NCBI RefSeq assembly: GCF_004217495.1
Contig: NZ_SHLC01000001.1
Coordinates: forward strand, 3,224,001 to 3,288,000
DNA: 64,000 nucleotides
Direction: 5' to 3'
From: Microterricola gilva
Lineage (GTDB): Bacteria > Actinomycetota > Actinomycetes > Actinomycetales > Microbacteriaceae
Part shown: piece after piece, positions 59,911 to 64,000 of the stretch
How the letters are laid out: the number at the start of each line of letters is the position of its first letter
Position numbering within the stretch: position 1 is the stretch's first letter
Notes under the pieces: model-generated
Told to the model about the DNA's origin: nothing
What the model saw: the letters and a program-made list of their open reading frames with translations, nothing else
Database searches by the model: none
Made by a program: the position numbers and the translations under genes

Positions 59911-60777
59911 ATGACAAATTCTCTGAGTTCGACTCTCGTGAGCGATCTGCTCCGCAGCAAGGTGCCCCAGGTGACCTTGGCGTTCTGGGTCATCAAGGTG
60001 TTCTCCACCACCGTGGGCGAAACGGCCGCCGACTACCTCAACAGTGAACTGGGCCTGGGCCTCGCGATGACCTCCCTGGTTGTCGGTGCGCTCTTCCTGA
60101 TTTCATTGGCCGTGCAGTTCGCCACGCGGCGCTATTCTCCGAGCGCATATTGGTCGACGGTTGTCCTCATCAGCGTGGTTGGAACACTCATCACCGACAA
60201 CCTCACCGATGTCGCAGGAGTACCGCTGTTGGCCTCCACCCTGGCCTTCTCGGCGTTGCTCGCCGCTACCTTCACAGCCTGGTACTCCAGCGAGAAGACG
60301 CTTTCGATCCATTCGATCGTGACACCGAGGCGGGAAGCTTTCTACTGGCTCGCGATCTTGTTCACCTTTGCACTTGGCACGGCGGTCGGTGACCTCCTCG
60401 GCGAGGCGTTGGGGCTCGGCTACCTGGTCTCCGCGGTGTTGTTCGCCGTCGCCATCGCGGTCGTCGCCGTGGCGTTCTTCGCGTTCAAAGCCAATGCGGT
60501 GTTGTGCTTCTGGATCGCCTACGTGCTCACTCGGCCCCTCGGGGCCTCCCTCGGTGATCTTGCTTCGCAGGCGCCGTCGGACGGAGGCATGGGGTTGGGC
60601 ACAACGGTCACGAGCGCCATCTTCCTCGTCGTCATCGTCGCCCTGGTCGGATACCTCACCGTGAAGATTCGCGGCCAACGTTCACTGCTGGGCGCGACGA
60701 AACTGAGTCGACGCCTTTCGCCGGCCACAGATCATTCATCGGGCCGCGGCGACATCGACGTCGAAGGTGCGGTGTAG
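59911..60777 (+). CDS. COG4705/DUF347-type membrane protein
   Basis: 288 residues from an ATG (a GTG three codons earlier is possible). About eight hydrophobic helices. Two matching halves, with VTLAFWVIKVFSTTVGETAA, FYWLAILFTFALGTAVGDLL and a later RPLGASLGDLASQ. These Gly-Glu/Gly-Asp sites repeat through the protein and suggest an ion or metal path. Function unknown. It is 25 bp upstream of a two-component system and divergent from the glycosyltransferase gene. Confidence 0.8.
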   Translation: MTNSLSSTLVSDLLRSKVPQVTLAFWVIKVFSTTVGETAADYLNSELGLGLAMTSLVVGALFLISLAVQFATRRYSPSAYWSTVVLISVVGTLITDNLTDVAGVPLLASTLAFSALLAATFTAWYSSEKTLSIHSIVTPRREAFYWLAILFTFALGTAVGDLLGEALGLGYLVSAVLFAVAIAVVAVAFFAFKANAVLCFWIAYVLTRPLGASLGDLASQAPSDGGMGLGTTVTSAIFLVVIVALVGYLTVKIRGQRSLLGATKLSRRLSPATDHSSGRGDIDVEGAV

Positions 60778-60802
60778 CGTGTGAGCATCAGGAGGGTGCA
60801 GC

Positions 60803-61480
60803 GTGCGAATTCTTGTTGTCGATGACGAACCAGAGATGACGGCGTTGCTGGCGCGAGGACTAGGGGCCGGGGGCCACCACGTGACCGAGGCTCCCGACGG
60901 TATCGCCGCAATGAGCGAGGTCGTCCGCGGTAACTTCGAGGTGGCCATCGTCGACGTGATGTTGCCAGGCATGTCGGGATTCGAACTCAGCCGACGTCTC
61001 AAGAGCCACGACGCCACGATGGCCGTGATCCTCCTGACCGCACGCCATTCCATCGATGATCGGGTACGCGGGCTCGACTCCGGGGCAGACGACTACATGG
61101 TCAAGCCTTTCAACATTGCCGAGCTTGCTGCACGAATCCGAGCCGTGCGCAGACGAGATGCGCTGCACCATCCGGCACGTATTGAAGTGGGTGATCTCAC
61201 ACTCGACCTCCAGCGCCACCGCGCGCGAATCGGCGAGAGTGAACTCGCTCTCAGCCGCACCGAGTTCGATGTGCTGCGAGCCCTCGCGCTGCAGAACGGG
61301 GAGACGGTGAGCCGCGCCGTGCTGCTCGACCAGGTATGGGAAACCAGTGACCATATCGATCCCAACATCGTTGACCAGTATGTGAGCTACCTGCGTCGCA
61401 AGTTGGAGAGCAGCGCGGCTGGAGTCCGGATCGTGACCACGCGTGGCGTGGGGTTCTCGCTGAGTACCAGCGCAGAATGA
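60803..61480 (+). CDS. OmpR-family response regulator
   Basis: 225 residues from a GTG after AGGAGGG. Receiver domain with RILVVDDEPE, phosphorylation Asp51 in AIVDVMLPG, and MVKPFN; C-terminal winged helix ELALSRTEFDVLRALAL with VDQYVSYLRRKLES. Its stop overlaps the histidine kinase start (ATGA). It probably controls the COG4705 gene upstream, among others. Confidence 0.95.
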   Translation: MRILVVDDEPEMTALLARGLGAGGHHVTEAPDGIAAMSEVVRGNFEVAIVDVMLPGMSGFELSRRLKSHDATMAVILLTARHSIDDRVRGLDSGADDYMVKPFNIAELAARIRAVRRRDALHHPARIEVGDLTLDLQRHRARIGESELALSRTEFDVLRALALQNGETVSRAVLLDQVWETSDHIDPNIVDQYVSYLRRKLESSAAGVRIVTTRGVGFSLSTSAE

Positions 61481-62901
61481 TGGGCGGTCACCTCGCGATC
61501 CGCACGCGCATAGCGGGTGGCAGCCTCATCATCGCCGTGCTGATGTCGATCGTTGCGGGGATCATCCTCAACTCGCAGATCGAACGTATTGTGCGCGAGG
61601 GCACTGTCGCCGTGCTGGAAAGCGAGAGCGCACCGTACGTAGTGGCGCTCAGCACCGAGCCTTCAGAACCCTTCGACAGCCCAGGCCCCACCCAGCATGT
61701 AGCAGTGGTTGCGCCGGATGGGAGCACTCCACTCAACACTCTGCCTCACAGCATCTCAGCTCGGCTTCCGTCGCTGACCCAGCATCCGGGAGCCACGGCG
61801 GTACACGTTGGCACCGCCGAATTCATTGTGTTGGTAACGCCGGTCGAACTCAATGGAGAAACCTGGCACGTGGTGGCAGCGAGCAGCGACGTGCAGGAAG
61901 TGACGGTCCTCGGGCAGATGCGCATGCTGCTCATCGTGGGCCTCGCTGTCATCTCACTCGGCGTCGGTGTCACCGCATGGCTGCTCACCTCGGCGTCACT
62001 TGCCCCCGTGCAACAGCTGCGGCTCAGCGCGCAGAAACTCAGCGCCGCCGATTCCGGTGAGTTGCTTCCAGTCGGTACCGCGAACGATGAGATCTCCCAC
62101 CTCGCAGCCACGCTCAATGAGCTCATCACCAGACTGCGTGCATCGGCCAGCCGCGAACGCCAACTTGTCGCAGACGCAAGCCATGAACTACGAACTCCGA
62201 TTGCGATCCTCACCACCCAGCTTCAGCTCGCGGCAGACACCTCCGCCCCTGTGGAACAGCTGGTCGAAGACATCGAGGGCGCCAGACGCAACGTCGCGCG
62301 ACTCTCGACGCTCGTCACCTCGCTGCTGGAACTCTCCAGCTACGAGGCGGCCTCCGCTCGCGGCACCTCAACGGCGGCGGAGCTCGAAGGCGAGGCAATA
62401 GATGCCGTGGAGCGTGCAGCATTTCGCGCCGCGGACAGCGGCATTCATGTCAGCTTTCTCGGGCCATCGGGCTCAAGGCAAGGCGCGGCGGAAGACTCCA
62501 ACGCGGCCCGCTTCCCTATTCGCGCCGAGGACTTTGGTCGAGTGCTCGACAATCTCTGCAGCAACTCGCTGCAGGCGATGAAAGCCAGTGACGCGCCGTT
62601 GAGCCCCAGGCTCCTCGAAGTGCGGATGCTGCAGTCCGGCGAAGCGCGCGACACGGTGACGTTTACGGTGAGCGATACCGGTGGTGGCCTTGCCCCCGAT
62701 TTCGAGGCTCGCGCCTTCGAACGCTTCTCCCGCGAGGACGAATCGCGTGCCCACGGCGGGGCGGGTCTCGGCCTCGCGATAGTAGCCGCGATCGTCACGA
62801 ATGCCGGCGGCGAAGTCGAACTCTCGAATCACTTCGGGACCGGTGTGGACGTGAGCATTACGCTTCGCGCGCTCCGGCAGGATGATTCACCTTCCCGGTA
62901 G
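61477..62901 (+). CDS. sensor histidine kinase
   Basis: 474 residues. Two membrane helices (about 11-32 and 148-170) enclose an extracytoplasmic sensor of about 115 residues without cysteines. A HAMP domain (about 171-225), HisKA with VADASHELRTPIAIL (His236) and HATPase_c with VLDNLCSNSLQAMKA, VSDTGGGLAPDFEA and GGAGLGLAIVAAI follow. It phosphorylates the partner regulator. Ligand unknown. Confidence 0.95.
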   Translation: MMGGHLAIRTRIAGGSLIIAVLMSIVAGIILNSQIERIVREGTVAVLESESAPYVVALSTEPSEPFDSPGPTQHVAVVAPDGSTPLNTLPHSISARLPSLTQHPGATAVHVGTAEFIVLVTPVELNGETWHVVAASSDVQEVTVLGQMRMLLIVGLAVISLGVGVTAWLLTSASLAPVQQLRLSAQKLSAADSGELLPVGTANDEISHLAATLNELITRLRASASRERQLVADASHELRTPIAILTTQLQLAADTSAPVEQLVEDIEGARRNVARLSTLVTSLLELSSYEAASARGTSTAAELEGEAIDAVERAAFRAADSGIHVSFLGPSGSRQGAAEDSNAARFPIRAEDFGRVLDNLCSNSLQAMKASDAPLSPRLLEVRMLQSGEARDTVTFTVSDTGGGLAPDFEARAFERFSREDESRAHGGAGLGLAIVAAIVTNAGGEVELSNHFGTGVDVSITLRALRQDDSPSR

Positions 62902-63179
62902 GACGTCGGCGACGGGCGACAACTCGGGTGACATGGCCACGGAGTGGGCCAGTTCCGCCCCTCGACAAACTCGCAGAAAAATAACGATCAGATAACTAGC
63001 GTTCGTTACCGCTTCGTTATATATTCAAAGAGCGCCAGTTGTTTGCTGTGGCAGCTGGCGCAGAATGTGATTGCAGGACACTCTTGGTGCAAAGGGAGAG
63101 GGTCGGTCGTTAGCCTCAACGACCGGCCCTCAGTCACGTTAACCGCCCCGAATGCCTATTCTTAGGCTGGGGAGGCGCA
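62902..63179 (+). promoter_or_regulatory. AT-richer gap before marR-type gene
   Basis: 278 bp, no gene. ATAACG (62981) mirrors CGTTAT (63015) around a nested AAC-tagc-GTT (62994-63003). A stem GCGCCAG/CTGGCGC (63032-63061) may end the kinase transcript. TATTCT at 63157 is a possible -10 box for the next gene. Confidence 0.4.
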
Positions 63180-63623
63180 ATGAGCCAGAGAACAGAGGCA
63201 GTCGCCGCGTGGGAATCACTTTTCCGTGCCCAGGTGAGCGTGATGCGCACCCTCGCGGCCGAGTTCCCCTCGCGCGAGATCTCACTCAATGAGTACGACG
63301 TGATGTTCAGCCTGAGCAGACAGCCGGGGCGGCGCTCGCGCCTGCGCGAACTCACCCGGCACATGCTGCTCACCCAGCCGAGCGTCAGCCGTCTCGTCGA
63401 CCGCATGTGCGCCCGCGGGCTGCTCGAGAAGGAGCACGACCCGGATGACGGCCGCGGGGCCGTGATCGTGCTGACGGATGCCGGCTACGCCCTGTTCCGC
63501 GAGGTCGCCGTCTCACACATGGACTCGATCACCCGCCGAGTCGGCGGCGCGCTCGATTCGAGTGAGATGGCCCAGCTGGCCGCACTCTGCGACAAACTGC
63601 GGGGCAACGGCACCACCGCCTGA
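63180..63623 (+). CDS. MarR family transcriptional regulator
   Basis: 147 residues; GGGGAGG precedes the ATG. Winged helix with ISLNEYDVMFSLSRQPGRRS, LRELTRHMLLTQPSVSRLVD and the wing EKEHDPDDGRGAVIVLTDAG. Dimerising helices at both ends. Target and ligand unknown; no divergent partner gene is in view. Confidence 0.9.
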   Translation: MSQRTEAVAAWESLFRAQVSVMRTLAAEFPSREISLNEYDVMFSLSRQPGRRSRLRELTRHMLLTQPSVSRLVDRMCARGLLEKEHDPDDGRGAVIVLTDAGYALFREVAVSHMDSITRRVGGALDSSEMAQLAALCDKLRGNGTTA

Positions 63624-63641
63624 ACCCGCCGGCGGGCATGA

Positions 63642-63675
63642 CAATGGGACGGAGGCCCTACCCCCCGCCCCATTG
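63642..63675 (+). terminator. hairpin after marR-type gene
   Basis: CAATGGG and CCCATTG pair, with inner GG/CC, 19 bp after the stop. No T tract. Confidence 0.55.
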
Positions 63676-64000
63676 CGGCGTCCCTCGCAGGATGCCTCTC
63701 AAACAGGCGACCCGAACATTGCCTGCCGAGCGCGAACACACCGCATCACCGAGGGTGAACGGTGCCCGGCCCAGGGGCGAGAGGCTGCGGGCAGTCCGCT
63801 CCGTCGAACGTCAGACGGAAATGGGGAATGCTGCGCGCGGCAGGCGCGCGCGGTCACCGCGCGTGCTGACGTGTGGAGTTCGGGCTCCATAGCCTGTTGC
63901 CTTTCGGGTCGGCGACAGTGGCTCGGCACGTCGCCGATGGCGACGCGTCAGGTCAACTGCGTGCGCGATCTGGGTGGATCAACGCACACTGCGATGATAA
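63676..64000. other. hairpin-rich right edge, no gene
   Basis: No convincing reading frame. ACGTCAG (63808-63814) pairs with CTGACGT (63866-63872) around an inner CGCGCGG-tca-CCGCGCG (63847-63863). TCGGCGAC (63909-63916) pairs with GTCGCCGA (63930-63937). The window ends before the next gene. Confidence 0.4.

Noticed and set aside
63638-63892. An 84-codon plus-strand frame after the marR-type gene
   Set aside because: Arg/Pro-rich, starts within the hairpin after marR, no ribosome binding site.

Overview
The window reads as one contiguous piece of a high-GC actinobacterial chromosome, most likely from the family Microbacteriaceae (inference). The signs are frequent GTG/TTG starts, genes packed with 4-bp ATGA/GTGA overlaps, a nearly complete menaquinone cluster, system II cytochrome c maturation, a Tad pilus locus without an outer-membrane secretin, a very small basic ribosomal protein of the bS22 type, and intergenic copies of a GGTTTCGACAAGCTCAACC-type repeat. 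I see no rRNA, tRNA, prophage, transposase or CRISPR array.

Layout. 1-7.8 kb: a Tad/Flp pilus operon on the minus strand (flp, tadE, a TadG-like gene, cpaB, a CpaE/TadZ-like ATPase, cpaF, tadB, tadC cut by the left edge), with its prepilin peptidase 0.5 kb away behind fprA. 7.8-20.7 kb: menaquinone biosynthesis (polyprenyl diphosphate synthase, menG, menF, menD, menA, menE, menB, menC) with a PPK2 kinase and two small membrane proteins between. 20.8-25.6 kb: cytochrome c maturation (histidine phosphatase, resA/tlpA-like, ccdA, resB, ccsB), the electron-transport partner of the quinone genes. 25.7-27.1 kb: an aspartyl-tRNA synthetase of the short archaeal type.

27.1-45.4 kb is the most unusual part. 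A CopZ-like copper chaperone with a CsoR-type operator stands next to a formylglycine-generating enzyme (FGE). Then comes an 11.5-kb minus-strand block: a cytoplasmic-type arylsulfatase with the CSPTR motif that FGE modifies, a HAD phosphatase, and seven membrane proteins (two SulP, MscS, ClC, TRIC, GAP/Sap, AI-2E). Divergent from it are DUF6325 and SHOCT genes, then an 847-residue MalT-type LuxR regulator and two tandem PLDc_N-SHOCT membrane proteins. Individual families are known; the arrangement looks like an uncharacterised sulfate-ester/anion-flux module under one regulator.

45.4-53.5 kb: housekeeping (Dabb protein, glutaredoxin, bS22, an excisionase-type HTH protein, an ArsR-type regulator with TrkH/TrkA, proC, a CDF transporter, a glutamine amidotransferase, tadA, upp). 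53.5-56.9 kb: a repeat-rich leader with a possible Cys-rich small ORF, an orphan winged-helix protein, a small membrane protein, a thioredoxin-reductase-like enzyme and a divergent XRE-cupin regulator. 56.9-62.9 kb: a three-gene lipid-linked sugar module (GT39, polyprenol-phosphate sugar synthase, GtrA), a COG4705 membrane protein and a two-component system. 63.2-64 kb: a MarR regulator and a hairpin-rich edge.

Two kinds of repeat mark the accessory joints. One is the GGTTTCGACAAGCTCAACC family, with one copy inside the menE reading frame. The other is a pair of REP-like elements shared by the 28.5-kb and 46-47-kb intergenic regions. All family assignments are from recognition of motifs by eye; no database search was run.
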